Of a stretch of DNA of 64,000 nucleotides, positions 18,463-27,243 are shown one piece after another. The first letter of the stretch is position 1, and each line of letters opens with the position of its first letter. The translations under genes and the position numbers were made by a program. The notes beneath the pieces were generated by a model. That model was given only the letters and a program-made list of their open reading frames with translations. It ran no database searches and was not told the origin of the DNA. Source of the stretch: Lacunisphaera limnophila (lineage in GTDB: Bacteria; Verrucomicrobiota; Verrucomicrobiia; Opitutales; Opitutaceae); NCBI RefSeq assembly GCF_001746835.1, contig NZ_CP016094.1:372001-436000 (forward strand). Direction: 5' to 3'.

Positions 18463-20916
18463 TCACACCTTCAGCCAGCGCCGCATGCCGGCGCCGACGA
18501 TGGCGAGCGAGAGCAGCGAACTGACCGGCATGATGATCGCCGCGAGCAGTGGGTTCATGTGGCCGCTGACCGCCAGGCCGACGGCGAACGCATTGTAGAC
18601 GACCGAGAAGACCAGCAGCGCGGTGTGGGTGCGGCGGCGCGCCGCGTTCACCGCGAAGAGCCGGCGCAGCCCGCCGATGCCCTGGCCGAGATAGTAGAAA
18701 TCCGCTTTCCCCTCGAGCACGCCGCGGTGGATCACCGGGGTCCCGCGGGCGAAGGCCGTGTCAAACGCGAGGCTGTCGTTGGCGCCGTCGCCCAGCATGA
18801 GGGTGTCGCGCCGGTCTAGCATTTTCACCCACGCCGCCTTCTGCTCGGGACTCACGCCGGCGACGCCGTTGGCCGCGGGCAGCCCCAAGGCCCGGGCCAT
18901 GGCCGCCACCTTGTCCGGTTGGTCGCCGCTGAGGATATAGGCCTCGAAACCATCGCGCCGCAGGGCCGCCACCTCAGCCACCGCGTCGGCCCGCACCGCG
19001 TCCTCGAATACAAAGCGCGCGAGCACGACCCCGTCGCAGGCAAATTCCGTGCCGGCCATTTCCGGCTGCCGGGCGCGGTCGTCGCACCCCGCCTTGCCAC
19101 CGGCCCACCCCGCCCGCCCCAGGGTCCAGGTCCCGGCCCCCGTCTCCAGCTTCACGCCATACCCTGTTTCCTCGCTGATCACGCCCGCCAGGGGTTCCCC
19201 GCCGCCGGGACCGGCGAGCAGGTTCTCGCAGAGGCTCTGGCTCACCGGGTGCGCGTTGTCCCGGACCAGGGTGAGCAGGGCGGCGCGGGCGGTCGGGGCG
19301 AGACCGGCCAGCGCGTCCGGGTTGCGCAACACCGGCGTCTCCAAGGTGAGCGTGCCGGTCTTGTCAAAGATGAGCTTGCGGATGCGCGCCAGCCGCGGCC
19401 ACAGGTCCGCCTCGCGCACAAACACGCCGTGCCGGCGCAACGCCACCGTGGCCATCTCGTCGGCCAGCGGCAGCGACAGGCCGATCGCGCAGGGACAGGA
19501 CACCACGAGCACGGCGGTCACGACCGAGAAAGCGTGCACGGCATCGTGCGTGGCCAGCCACCAACCCGCGCCAGCGAGCGTCGCCGCAACAAAGATGGCG
19601 ATGAGGTAGCCGCCCACCACCCGTTCCAGCCAGCGGTGGCGGAAGGCATCACGGCCGGCGGGCTGCAGCAGCTTGGCCAGCAACGAATCGGTCCACCCCT
19701 GCAGCGCGCGCAGCTGGATCTCGCCGCGCACGAGCGACACTGCCCCGGCCGGTACGCGGCCACCCTGGCGGTATTCACGCGGATCGGCCTCACCGGTGAT
19801 CCAGGCGGTGCCAAAGGTCGCCGCGGACGATTCCAGCTGGGCCTCCACGGGGACTACCTGGCCCGAGCGCACGCGAAAAATGTCTCCGGGCCGCAGGTTC
19901 TCTACCGGCTGGTCCACCGCCGCGCCGGAGGGGCCGAGCACCCGCACCTTGTGCGGCCGCGCCTGCACGCTGAGCAGCCGGCGGCGGTTGTGCTCCACCG
20001 CGGCGACCTGCGCCCAGCGACCGACAAGCATCAGCAGGATGAAGGTGCCGACGAAATCGAAATAGACGTATTCCTCGCGGCCGGCGATCCAGCCGAAGAA
20101 GGAGCCGGCGTAGGCACCGAGGATGCCCACGGCGATCGGCAGGTCGATATGCAGCACCCCGCTGCGCAGCGCTCCCAGGGCCCGGCCGAAGAAGTAGCTG
20201 CCGCCCGTCAGCAGGCTCAGCGTGGCGAAAACCATCGCCAGCGTGTTGAACAGCGGGGCGTACGCGAAGGACGCCTCCATGCCGAAATACGCGGGCAGCG
20301 CAAACAGCATGATGTTCATCGAGAACGCCGCGCACAGGCCCACGCGGCGGACCAGCTGCCGGCTCTCCGGCACCGCGGGTTCCTCGCCCGGAGGCCCCAC
20401 CAGATAGTTGAACCCCTGCAGGGCGCGCGCGAAAGCCACCGCGTCAAACTCCCCCCGCGCCCACTGCAACCGCATGCGCCCGACCTGGGCATCGGTCTGG
20501 ATGGCGAGCGAACCCTTCTGCTGGTGAAAAATCTTCTCGATCAGCCACACGCAGCCGGCGCAGGAGATGCCCTGCACCTCGAGCATCAGAGCGGACGGAC
20601 CGGGGGACTTCTCGACCTCCAGCTGCATCTCTGCCAGCCACGCGTAGTCGCGCGGCTGGAACACCACCTGGTCAACCGGCGCCACGACCGTGTCCCGGAT
20701 CTTGTAATAACCCTCCAGGCCGTGCTCATGCACCAGCCGGAACACGTAGGCGCAGCCGGTGCAGCAAAAGCCGCTCTCCCGCGTGCGTTCCGTCTGCAGC
20801 GGCGTGCCGCAGTGGCGGCAAAGGTGAACGGGGGCGGCTGGCTCGGCACGCAGTCCACGCACTCGCACCGTCGGGCTCACACCCCCGTTCACCAAGTTTT
20901 TTCCGAAGAAAGTCAT
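18463..20916 (-). CDS. ccoI: Copper-translocating P-type ATPase for cbb3 oxidase assembly (CcoI/FixI)
   Basis: P1B-type ATPase of 817 residues. The N-terminus has a cysteine-rich zinc-ribbon-like segment (HLCRHCGTPLQ, then GFCCTGCAYVF), then an HMA domain with GISCAGCVW. Transport motif SCPCAIGLSLP, phosphorylation motif DKTGTLT and hinge GDGANDS are all present, and eight membrane segments can be counted roughly. The cytochrome oxidase branch of this family moves copper across the inner membrane for the CuB site of cbb3 oxidase. It is the last gene of the cco cluster. The frame is open well upstream, but MTFFGKNLV at 20916 is the sensible start. Confidence 0.93.
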   Translation of the reverse strand: MTFFGKNLVNGGVSPTVRVRGLRAEPAAPVHLCRHCGTPLQTERTRESGFCCTGCAYVFRLVHEHGLEGYYKIRDTVVAPVDQVVFQPRDYAWLAEMQLEVEKSPGPSALMLEVQGISCAGCVWLIEKIFHQQKGSLAIQTDAQVGRMRLQWARGEFDAVAFARALQGFNYLVGPPGEEPAVPESRQLVRRVGLCAAFSMNIMLFALPAYFGMEASFAYAPLFNTLAMVFATLSLLTGGSYFFGRALGALRSGVLHIDLPIAVGILGAYAGSFFGWIAGREEYVYFDFVGTFILLMLVGRWAQVAAVEHNRRRLLSVQARPHKVRVLGPSGAAVDQPVENLRPGDIFRVRSGQVVPVEAQLESSAATFGTAWITGEADPREYRQGGRVPAGAVSLVRGEIQLRALQGWTDSLLAKLLQPAGRDAFRHRWLERVVGGYLIAIFVAATLAGAGWWLATHDAVHAFSVVTAVLVVSCPCAIGLSLPLADEMATVALRRHGVFVREADLWPRLARIRKLIFDKTGTLTLETPVLRNPDALAGLAPTARAALLTLVRDNAHPVSQSLCENLLAGPGGGEPLAGVISEETGYGVKLETGAGTWTLGRAGWAGGKAGCDDRARQPEMAGTEFACDGVVLARFVFEDAVRADAVAEVAALRRDGFEAYILSGDQPDKVAAMARALGLPAANGVAGVSPEQKAAWVKMLDRRDTLMLGDGANDSLAFDTAFARGTPVIHRGVLEGKADFYYLGQGIGGLRRLFAVNAARRRTHTALLVFSVVYNAFAVGLAVSGHMNPLLAAIIMPVSSLLSLAIVGAGMRRWLKV

Positions 20917-20957
20917 GTTATCTGGTCGGCGAGTTGCAGTGGGCCGGAATTCGCGCC

Positions 20958-21659
20958 TCAGAAACACACAAAGTCGTTCACCCCGGGGCCGCCCAGGCCG
21001 AGCGTGCCGCGCAGGCGCCACACCAGGATGGCGGCCACGACCAGAGCCATCGCGGTCTGGATCCGGCCCAGCCACACCGGGCCGATCCGCACGCGGATGA
21101 GATGGTAGTTGGCCTGTGCGAACCAGAGCAGCGGCACGGTGCCGAGGCCGAAGGCGAGGAGCGTCTCCGCCCCGCGCGCGGCGGAGCCGGACAGCAGGGC
21201 CAGCGACAGGAGGAAGTACAGCGGCCCGCAGGGCAGCAGCGGCGTGGCGATGCCGAGGAGGCCGGCGGCCCGCAGGCGCGAGCCCCCGCGCAACCGGGCC
21301 GACACCGCCCCATAGGCACGACCGAGCAGTGGCAGTTTCGGCAACCGCTGGTCGAAGCGCACCGCCACGGCCACGAAAAACAGCACGAGCAACCACGGCA
21401 GGTAGCGCATCGCGCCCTCGCCGATGAACGACAGCGGCACGCGGCCGATGCCCCCGACCAACGCGCCCAGCAACGTGTAGCCAGCCAGCCGGCTGAGATG
21501 ATAGACCGTGGCCACGGTATGCGGGTCGGCCTCATCGCGCCGCGCCGGCATGAGCGAGCAAGCCAGCGGTCCGCACATGCCGGCACAGTGCAGGCTTGTG
21601 ACCAGCCCGGCCAGCAGCGCGGATCCGGGGCCGGTGATGCCGGCAAGCTCGGCGGTCAT
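20958..21659 (-). CDS. SafE/TauE-like membrane protein (UreH-like) of the cbb3 cluster
   Basis: Polytopic membrane protein of 233 residues with about six hydrophobic segments. Conserved cysteine motifs LHCAGMCGPLACS near residue 23 and TPLLPCGPLY near 140 are typical of the sulfite exporter-like/UreH-like proteins commonly encoded with ccoI and ccoS, where copper delivery to cbb3 oxidase is the proposed role. Its ATG overlaps the stop of the preceding small gene (ATGA at 21656-21659), so translation is probably coupled. Confidence 0.85.
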   Translation of the reverse strand: MTAELAGITGPGSALLAGLVTSLHCAGMCGPLACSLMPARRDEADPHTVATVYHLSRLAGYTLLGALVGGIGRVPLSFIGEGAMRYLPWLLVLFFVAVAVRFDQRLPKLPLLGRAYGAVSARLRGGSRLRAAGLLGIATPLLPCGPLYFLLSLALLSGSAARGAETLLAFGLGTVPLLWFAQANYHLIRVRIGPVWLGRIQTAMALVVAAILVWRLRGTLGLGGPGVNDFVCF

Positions 21660-21847
21660 GGCTTCGCCTCCTGCTTCGCCAGCGGCACCGACTGCACGTT
21701 CGCCTGCCGCGCCACCGTAAACATGACACCCCAGCCGATCACGAGCAGCAGGAAGCCGGCGCCGACCCAGAGCCAGAGGCTCCAGGCAGTCCCGCCCGAA
21801 GCGGGCGGGTTGGAGGCGGACCCCACGCCCGGGTCATTTGCCGTCAT
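21656..21847 (-). CDS. ccoH: Small single-TM protein in the CcoH/FixH position
   Basis: Protein of 63 residues with one membrane helix (WLWVGAGFLLLVIGWGVMFTVA) and a short hydrophilic tail. It sits between ccoG and the SafE-like gene, where ccoH/fixH normally lies, and overlaps both neighbours (start inside the ccoG end, stop in an ATGA with the next start). FixH proteins are usually more than twice this length, so this would be a minimal form or a replacement. ATGs at 21850 and 21853 are also possible starts. The gene call rests on position, overlap and the clear helix; the symbol is tentative. Confidence 0.65.
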   Translation of the reverse strand: MTANDPGVGSASNPPASGGTAWSLWLWVGAGFLLLVIGWGVMFTVARQANVQSVPLAKQEAKP

Positions 21848-23345
21848 CATCATGCTCCTTCTTTGATCCGGCTGACTCGCGCGCATGCTCCACCCGCTCC
21901 TCTTCATCCTCGCGCAGCAATTTCGGATCGGGCCCCATGAACTCGACCACCCGGGACAGTTCGTAGGTGCGGTCCACATCCTCCACCTTCACGGTGAAAT
22001 GGAAGGCGCCGGTGTAGCGGTGGCGGTCCACGGAGAGCACGAGGGGCGAGACCTGCTCGGCCTGCGCCGCCAGTTGGACCGGGGCGTCAAACCCGGTGAG
22101 GTGCACCCCTTCCGGCACGCCCTCGGCAGTGACGAGGTAGGTGGCCGGAATGGAGCGCTTGTTGACGAGGCGCACCATGAATTGGTTCCGCACGGCGTCC
22201 TCGCCCACGAAGTAGGCGGCCCCGCTCATGCGGTACACGAGAAAACCAGCCGGCTTGACGGTCGAGAAGGCGAAGGTGGCGACGGCGACGCCAACCAGCA
22301 GCAGGATGAAATAGACGATCGTGCGGGGCCGGACCCAGCGGGTGCGGCCGCCAGCCAGGCCGACGAAGGAATCGTAGCGCACCAAGCCCTTCGGACGGCC
22401 GACCTTCGTCATCACCTCGTCACACGCGTCGATGCACGCGGCGCAACCGATGCACTCCAGCTGCAGGCCATGGCGGATATCGATGCCGGTCGGGCAAACC
22501 TGCACGCAGCGGTTGCAGGCCACGCAGGCGCCCGCATCGGGCGTGCCCAGCTTGCCCCGTGGCTCCCCGCGCTTGGTGTCGTAGCCGATGACCATCGAGT
22601 TATCGTCGGTCAGCGCGGACTGCAGGCGGCCGTAGGGACAGATGACGATGCAAAGCTGCTCCCGGAACCAGGCGAAGTTGAAATAGAGGATGCCGGCGCT
22701 CACGAACACGAAGACGAAGGCCGCCCAGTGTTCCCCCGGGGCCGCGCTCATCATGTGCCAGACCTCGGGCAGACTCACGAAATAACTGAGGAAGAGGTGC
22801 GTGATCAGCAGCGAGGCCACGATGAACAGCCCATGCTTGGCCACGCGCTTGCCCACCTTGGCGCCCGTCAGCGGGGCTTCCTTCAAGGCGCGGCGCTCCG
22901 GGGCGTCCCCGTCGATCCAACGCTCGATCAGCCGGTAGACGTGCTCCAGATAGACCGTCTGCGGGCAGGCCCAGCCGCACCAGAGGCGGCCGAAAAGGGC
23001 GGTCAGGAAGAACAGCGCAAACCCGAGCCCCGTGAGGCCGAAGAAGAGCAGCCACGTGTCCTGGGCCGCGAGGGTGTAGCCGAAGAAGTGAAAGCGCCCC
23101 TCCGCGATGTCGATGAACACCGCCGGGTGGCCGTTGACCGGGATCCAGGGCAGGACCAGGTAAAACGCAATCAGCGCCCAGCCGCTCCAGCGGCGCGCGA
23201 CGGTGAACCGCCCGCCGACATCCGCCGGATGGATGTCCCGGCGCGAGCCGTCGCTGGCGATGGTCGTGACCGAGTCGACCGAGGGCGCGAGACGCGCCTT
23301 CGGGTGCTTGGCCGACGAGGGGGTGAGTTTGGAAGGTTCGCTCAT
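21834..23345 (-). CDS. ccoG: cbb3 oxidase assembly iron-sulfur protein CcoG (RdxA/FixG)
   Basis: Membrane ferredoxin-type protein of 503 residues. Several N-terminal helices include the NapH-like motif LWCGWACPQTVYLEHV (about 123-138) and ICPYGRLQS. Two 4Fe-4S motifs follow: CVACNRCVQVCPTGID and CIGCAACIDACDEVM. The C-terminal part after one more helix is the FixG immunoglobulin-like domain. CcoG reduces copper for cbb3 assembly in studied bacteria. It follows ccoP and overlaps the small ccoH-like gene. Confidence 0.93.
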   Translation of the reverse strand: MSEPSKLTPSSAKHPKARLAPSVDSVTTIASDGSRRDIHPADVGGRFTVARRWSGWALIAFYLVLPWIPVNGHPAVFIDIAEGRFHFFGYTLAAQDTWLLFFGLTGLGFALFFLTALFGRLWCGWACPQTVYLEHVYRLIERWIDGDAPERRALKEAPLTGAKVGKRVAKHGLFIVASLLITHLFLSYFVSLPEVWHMMSAAPGEHWAAFVFVFVSAGILYFNFAWFREQLCIVICPYGRLQSALTDDNSMVIGYDTKRGEPRGKLGTPDAGACVACNRCVQVCPTGIDIRHGLQLECIGCAACIDACDEVMTKVGRPKGLVRYDSFVGLAGGRTRWVRPRTIVYFILLLVGVAVATFAFSTVKPAGFLVYRMSGAAYFVGEDAVRNQFMVRLVNKRSIPATYLVTAEGVPEGVHLTGFDAPVQLAAQAEQVSPLVLSVDRHRYTGAFHFTVKVEDVDRTYELSRVVEFMGPDPKLLREDEEERVEHARESAGSKKEHDDDGK

Positions 23346-23396
23346 GCGTGGTTTGAGCGGGGGCCCGTTTCCCGGACGGGCCTGGCCGGACGGGGG

Positions 23397-23984
23397 TTAT
23401 TTGGCGATCTCGACGGTGATCGGTTCGCCTTGTTTATGATGGGAGAGAAGGTAAGCGACGACCTCGGCGGTCTTTTTCTGGCCGAGCACGGGCTCCCAGG
23501 CGGGCATGCCCTTGGCCAGCACGCCACTCTTCAGGGTCGCGTAGATTTCCTTCGGCGTGCCGCCGTGGATCCAGGCCGTGTCGGTGAGGTCCGGACCAAC
23601 CGCGCCGGGGTTCTCCCCCTTGCCCTTGAGGCTGGCCAGATGGCAGGCCACGCAGAGCGAGTTAACGGTCGCCTTGCCGGCCTCGGTGAAGACCGGGTTG
23701 GCGCTCATGTCCCAGAAGAGCTGATCGTTGGTGACATCGATGGACGAGGCCATCTTGGCGGCGGCGATCTGCGCCATCGCGGCGTCCACCCGGGCGCCAT
23801 CCGTCGGCAGGATCTTGGCGATCATGTGGGCGAACCAGAACACGATGGAGAAGGCGATGGCGCCGTACAAGGTGTTCAGCCACCAGTTGGGCAGGCGCTG
23901 ATCGAACTCCTGGATGCCGTCATAGATGTGCGGCCGGAGGGCGGGACCGTTCTGGTCCGGAGGCGGCGTCGGGTGCGAATTCAT
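23397..23984 (-). CDS. ccoP: cbb3 oxidase subunit III, monoheme CcoP
   Basis: Protein of 195 residues. The N-terminal cytoplasmic segment HIYDGIQEFDQRLPNWW is the CcoP signature and is followed by one membrane helix (about 38-58). A single c-type heme site, CVACH, lies near 111-115, and the distal Met candidate is GMPAW. Most CcoP proteins carry two heme domains and are about 100 residues longer, so this is a short monoheme form. It delivers electrons from periplasmic carriers to CcoNO. Confidence 0.92.
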   Translation of the reverse strand: MNSHPTPPPDQNGPALRPHIYDGIQEFDQRLPNWWLNTLYGAIAFSIVFWFAHMIAKILPTDGARVDAAMAQIAAAKMASSIDVTNDQLFWDMSANPVFTEAGKATVNSLCVACHLASLKGKGENPGAVGPDLTDTAWIHGGTPKEIYATLKSGVLAKGMPAWEPVLGQKKTAEVVAYLLSHHKQGEPITVEIAK

Positions 23985-23993
23985 GAAGGGAGA

Positions 23994-24152
23994 TCAGTCG
24001 GTTTCGAAGGGCAGGTTGGCCATCCGCTCGCCCTGGGCGGGCTTCATGCGCGAGGCGCGCCAGGCGGCGGCGAGGAAAACGATCGACGCCACGGCGAGGG
24101 CGACGACGGGGAAAATGAGCTGCCAGTCTTCGTAGATGATGCGGCGGAACAT
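23994..24152 (-). CDS. ccoQ: CcoQ-like small membrane subunit
   Basis: Open frame of 52 codons starting ATG at 24152 (MFRRIIYEDWQLIFPVVALA) and ending TGA at 23994, nine bases before ccoP starts. One membrane helix (about residues 12-31) is followed by a charged tail, RASRMKPAQGERMANLPFETD. Size, single helix and position between ccoNO and ccoP match CcoQ, which stabilises cbb3 oxidase. A GGGAGGAT-like sequence near the start is on the opposite strand and is not a ribosome site. Sequence identity with other CcoQ proteins cannot be judged by eye. Confidence 0.75.
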   Translation of the reverse strand: MFRRIIYEDWQLIFPVVALAVASIVFLAAAWRASRMKPAQGERMANLPFETD

Positions 24153-24227
24153 GGGAGGATGGGGTTGAAGTGAGAGTGAACGTGAGGGTGAGTGGGTGCG
24201 GAGGTTGGCCGGTGTTCTTGGTCCTTG

Positions 24228-26543
24228 TTACTTGGCACTTGTGACTTGGGCGCCCGTCGCCTGCCACTTCTTGCCCAGCGACTGCAGGTAGGCGGTGAGG
24301 GCGACGATTTCCTTGTTGGGCTCGGTGAAGCGGCCCTGGTCGCGCAGTTCTTGCGTGATCTGCTTGGCCTGCGCCTTGGCGAGGGCGTCAATCTCGGCGG
24401 GGGACCAGTTGGGGAACGGGACGCCCAGCATGCGCTGCACGCGGATCTTGGACGGGAGCGCGGCGTAATCGGTCTCCTGCTCATGCAGCCAGGTGTAGGC
24501 CGGCATGTTCGAGCCCGTCGAGATGGCGCGCGGGTCGCGCATGTGGTCGTAGTGCCAGGCGTGGTTGTATTTGCCGCCGACGCGCGCGAGGTCGGGACCG
24601 GCGCGGCGGGAGCCCCACTGGTACGGGTGATCCCAGATGGACTCGCCGAGGCGGGAGTAGTCGCCGTAGCGCATGACGTCCGGCACCAGGGTGCGGATCA
24701 TCTGGGAGTGGCAGGTGTAGCAGCCCTCGCGGACGAAGAGGTCGCGGCCGGCGAGCTCAAGCGGGGTGTAGACGGCGGCGACCCGGTCCTCGGTCTGGAG
24801 CCGGCGCTCGATGGTGAGCATCGGGATGATCTGGATCAGGCCGCCCACGGCGACCGCCAGGAAGGTGAGGACGGTGAACGGCAGGGCGTTCAGCAGGAGC
24901 TTGTCGTACCACTCGCCCCAGGACTTGCCGCGGCTCTGGAAATGGCCGATGGCGAGGAGCACGCAGAAGGCGGTGGCGACCAGGCCGAGGATGTTGAGCC
25001 AGCCGGTGGTGAACATCCAGATGAAGGCGGCCAGACAGCCCAGGGTGCTGAAGATGACCGGGGCGTTGAAGATCGTGGCGCCGGCGCTGAGCGTCTCCTC
25101 GGGGGTGTGCTTCTCGACGTAGACTTCCATCGAGCCGTTGACCACCTGGGCGCCGCGGATGGACCGGAAGATGTTGTAGGCCATGATCAGGAAGCCCGTA
25201 AGGTACGCGCCGCCGCCGACCACGCGCAGCAGCATCAGGAAGCGGATCGAGTTCAGCGTCTCGAGGAAGTTGGGGTACTTCAGGATCGTGCCGCCCTCGG
25301 CCGTGGCGTTGAGCATGAGGCCCTGGGTGATACCCGAGGCCCACATGGCGCCCATGTAGAGCAGGATGCCGAACATCCCGAGCCAGAAGTGCAGGTTGGC
25401 CAGCGACTGCGAGTGCAGCGGCCGGTTCCAGAGGCGCGGCACGAGCCAGTAGAACATGCCGGCCGCCATGAAGCCGTTCCACCCGAGCGCGCCGCCGTGG
25501 ACGTGGCCGATGATCCAGTCGGAATAATGCGCGAGGGCGTTGACCGACTTGATCGAGAGGAGCGGCCCCTCGAAGGTGGCCATGCCGTAGAAGGTGACGC
25601 CGGCGGCGAAGAACTTGATGACCGGGTCGGTGCGGAGCTTGCCCCACGCGCCGCGCAGGGTGAGCAGACCGTTCAGCATGCCGCCCCAGGAGGGCGCCCA
25701 GAGCATGAGTGAGAAGGTCATGCCGAGGAGCTGGAGCCAGTTGGGCAGCGCGGTGTTGAGGAGATGGTGGGGGCCGGCCCAGATGTAGAGGAAGACCAGC
25801 GACCAGAAGTGGATGACCGAGAGCCGGTACGAGTACACCGGCCGTTCCGCCGCCTTCGGCAGGAAGTAATACATGATGCCCAGGATCGGCGTGGTCAGGA
25901 AGAAGGCCACGGCGTTGTGCCCGTACCACCACTGGACCAGGCCGTCCTGCACGCCGCCGAAGACCGGGTAGCTGTGCACCCACGAGGTCGGGATCGACAG
26001 GTGGTTGACGATGTAGAGCATCGCCACGGTGATGATCGTCGCGATGTAGAACCAGATGGCGACGTAGAGGGACTTCTCGTGGCGCTTCGCCAGGGTCCAG
26101 AAGAAGTTGACCGCAAAGACGACCCAGATGAGCGCGACCGCGATGTTGATGGGCCAGATGAGCTCCGCGTATTCCTTGCCGCGGGTGAGGCCGAGCGGGA
26201 GGGTGATTGCGGCCGAGACGATGATCAGCTGCCAGCCCCAGAAGTGGAGGTTCGACAGGAAGTCGCTAGCGAGGCGGGCCTTCACCAGGCGCTGCGTCGA
26301 GTAGTAAACGCCGGCGAACATCATGTTGCCGACGAAGGCGAAGATCACCGCGTTGGTGTGCAGCGGGCGGAGGCGGCCGAAGCTCAGCCACTGCTGGCCG
26401 AAGTTCACCTGCCAGAAATTGAGCTGGGTCGCGATGAGCACGCCGACCAGCATGCCGACGGCCCCCCAGATGACCGAGGCGAGCAGGAACTGCCGCACGA
26501 TCTTGTCGTTGAATTCAATGATGGTTTTTTGTCCGGTCGTCAT
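24228..26543 (-). CDS. ccoNO: Fused cbb3 oxidase subunits I and II (CcoNO)
   Basis: One protein of 771 residues. Residues 1 to about 490 are CcoN: low-spin heme His in RPLHTNAV, helix VI WYGHNAVAFFLTTPILG with the CuB His and the TTP/Y region, AGPHHLLNTALP with the His-His CuB ligands, and HVHGGALGWNG near the end. After a transition region the rest is CcoO, a membrane-anchored monoheme cytochrome with REGCYTCHSQMIR. The catalytic parts look intact, so this should be a working high-affinity O2 reductase. Fusion of the two subunits occurs in several phyla. The start is the ATG at 26543; upstream codons of the open frame overlap the ccoS end. Confidence 0.95.
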   Translation of the reverse strand: MTTGQKTIIEFNDKIVRQFLLASVIWGAVGMLVGVLIATQLNFWQVNFGQQWLSFGRLRPLHTNAVIFAFVGNMMFAGVYYSTQRLVKARLASDFLSNLHFWGWQLIIVSAAITLPLGLTRGKEYAELIWPINIAVALIWVVFAVNFFWTLAKRHEKSLYVAIWFYIATIITVAMLYIVNHLSIPTSWVHSYPVFGGVQDGLVQWWYGHNAVAFFLTTPILGIMYYFLPKAAERPVYSYRLSVIHFWSLVFLYIWAGPHHLLNTALPNWLQLLGMTFSLMLWAPSWGGMLNGLLTLRGAWGKLRTDPVIKFFAAGVTFYGMATFEGPLLSIKSVNALAHYSDWIIGHVHGGALGWNGFMAAGMFYWLVPRLWNRPLHSQSLANLHFWLGMFGILLYMGAMWASGITQGLMLNATAEGGTILKYPNFLETLNSIRFLMLLRVVGGGAYLTGFLIMAYNIFRSIRGAQVVNGSMEVYVEKHTPEETLSAGATIFNAPVIFSTLGCLAAFIWMFTTGWLNILGLVATAFCVLLAIGHFQSRGKSWGEWYDKLLLNALPFTVLTFLAVAVGGLIQIIPMLTIERRLQTEDRVAAVYTPLELAGRDLFVREGCYTCHSQMIRTLVPDVMRYGDYSRLGESIWDHPYQWGSRRAGPDLARVGGKYNHAWHYDHMRDPRAISTGSNMPAYTWLHEQETDYAALPSKIRVQRMLGVPFPNWSPAEIDALAKAQAKQITQELRDQGRFTEPNKEIVALTAYLQSLGKKWQATGAQVTSAK

Positions 26544-26562
26544 GGGAGATTCGGGAGGGGGT

Positions 26563-26850
26563 TCAGAAATAGGCGGGTTCCTGGGCATCGAGGCGCTGCA
26601 GGCAGCCGCGGCAGGGGGGGCGGACGCCACGCCGGCAGCCGCAGCCGCCGGAGGCGTGGGCCGCGGGGGCGGGAGTGACGGGGGCGGTCGGGCGGGCGGG
26701 CACGATCAACGGCGTCTCATCGGCGAGCGGGAGCAGGGAATCCCGCTCGGGGCTGGTCAGGTGGCGGCGGCGCTGCTCGCGGGCAAAAAGCACCACGAAG
26801 GTGCCGGCCAGGAGCAGGCTGAAGAATATAGTGAGGGGGATGACAGACAT
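26563..26850 (-). CDS. ccoS: CcoS-like protein with cysteine-rich tail
   Basis: Protein of 95 residues with one N-terminal membrane helix (MSVIPLTIFFSLLLAGTFVV) and the short charged segment typical of CcoS, an assembly factor for the metal centres of cbb3 oxidase. Unusually, it continues for about 45 residues with a Pro/Ala-rich linker and a tail containing GCGCRRGVRPPCRGC, four Cys that could bind metal. It lies directly upstream of ccoNO on the same strand, with a 19-base gap. CcoS is usually nearer 50-60 residues. Confidence 0.75.
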   Translation of the reverse strand: MSVIPLTIFFSLLLAGTFVVLFAREQRRRHLTSPERDSLLPLADETPLIVPARPTAPVTPAPAAHASGGCGCRRGVRPPCRGCLQRLDAQEPAYF

Positions 26851-26873
26851 GGCGTGGATATGTCTGCTTTACC

Positions 26874-27107
26874 CTAGTCTTTTCCCTGGGGGTCCGGCTG
26901 CGCATCCCTTGCTCTAGACGCGGCAGGCCTTGTCAAAAAATGCGTGGCCACGTGGACCGAGTGCCGGAGCCGGGCCTGGGCGCTGAACCAAAACTCTTCA
27001 TCGCGGCCGGGCGGGCAGCCCGCCTGCTCCCACAGCAGGTAGGCCGCGTGCTGGATGTCACGTTCACTGGGCTCCGGGGCCGGGGCGCGGGGCGGGCGGG
27101 CTTTCAT
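26874..27107 (-). CDS. DUF2934 domain protein
   Basis: Small protein of 77 residues. The segment ERDIQHAAYLLWEQAGCPPGRDEEFWFSAQ (two pieces either side of AGCPPG) fits the DUF2934 pattern: an Ala-rich helix with LWE, G-x-P-x-G-R, then W-x-x-A. The ATG at 27107 is used because the upstream part of the open frame is antisense to the next gene. It lies 23 bases upstream of ccoS and may share its transcript. The molecular function of the family is unknown. Confidence 0.72.
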   Translation of the reverse strand: MKARPPRAPAPEPSERDIQHAAYLLWEQAGCPPGRDEEFWFSAQARLRHSVHVATHFLTRPAASRARDAQPDPQGKD

Positions 27108-27243
27108 GCCGCCACTGTAACTGCCTCGGGACGGACCGGCTCCGCGCCCCTTGGCCTTCGTGCCGCGATGCTTGTCCAAGATATGCGCAGAGCCCGCCAA
27201 CGGCTGCGGCGCAGCGGACTCGTCCCTGTGGCATCCTGCCGGC

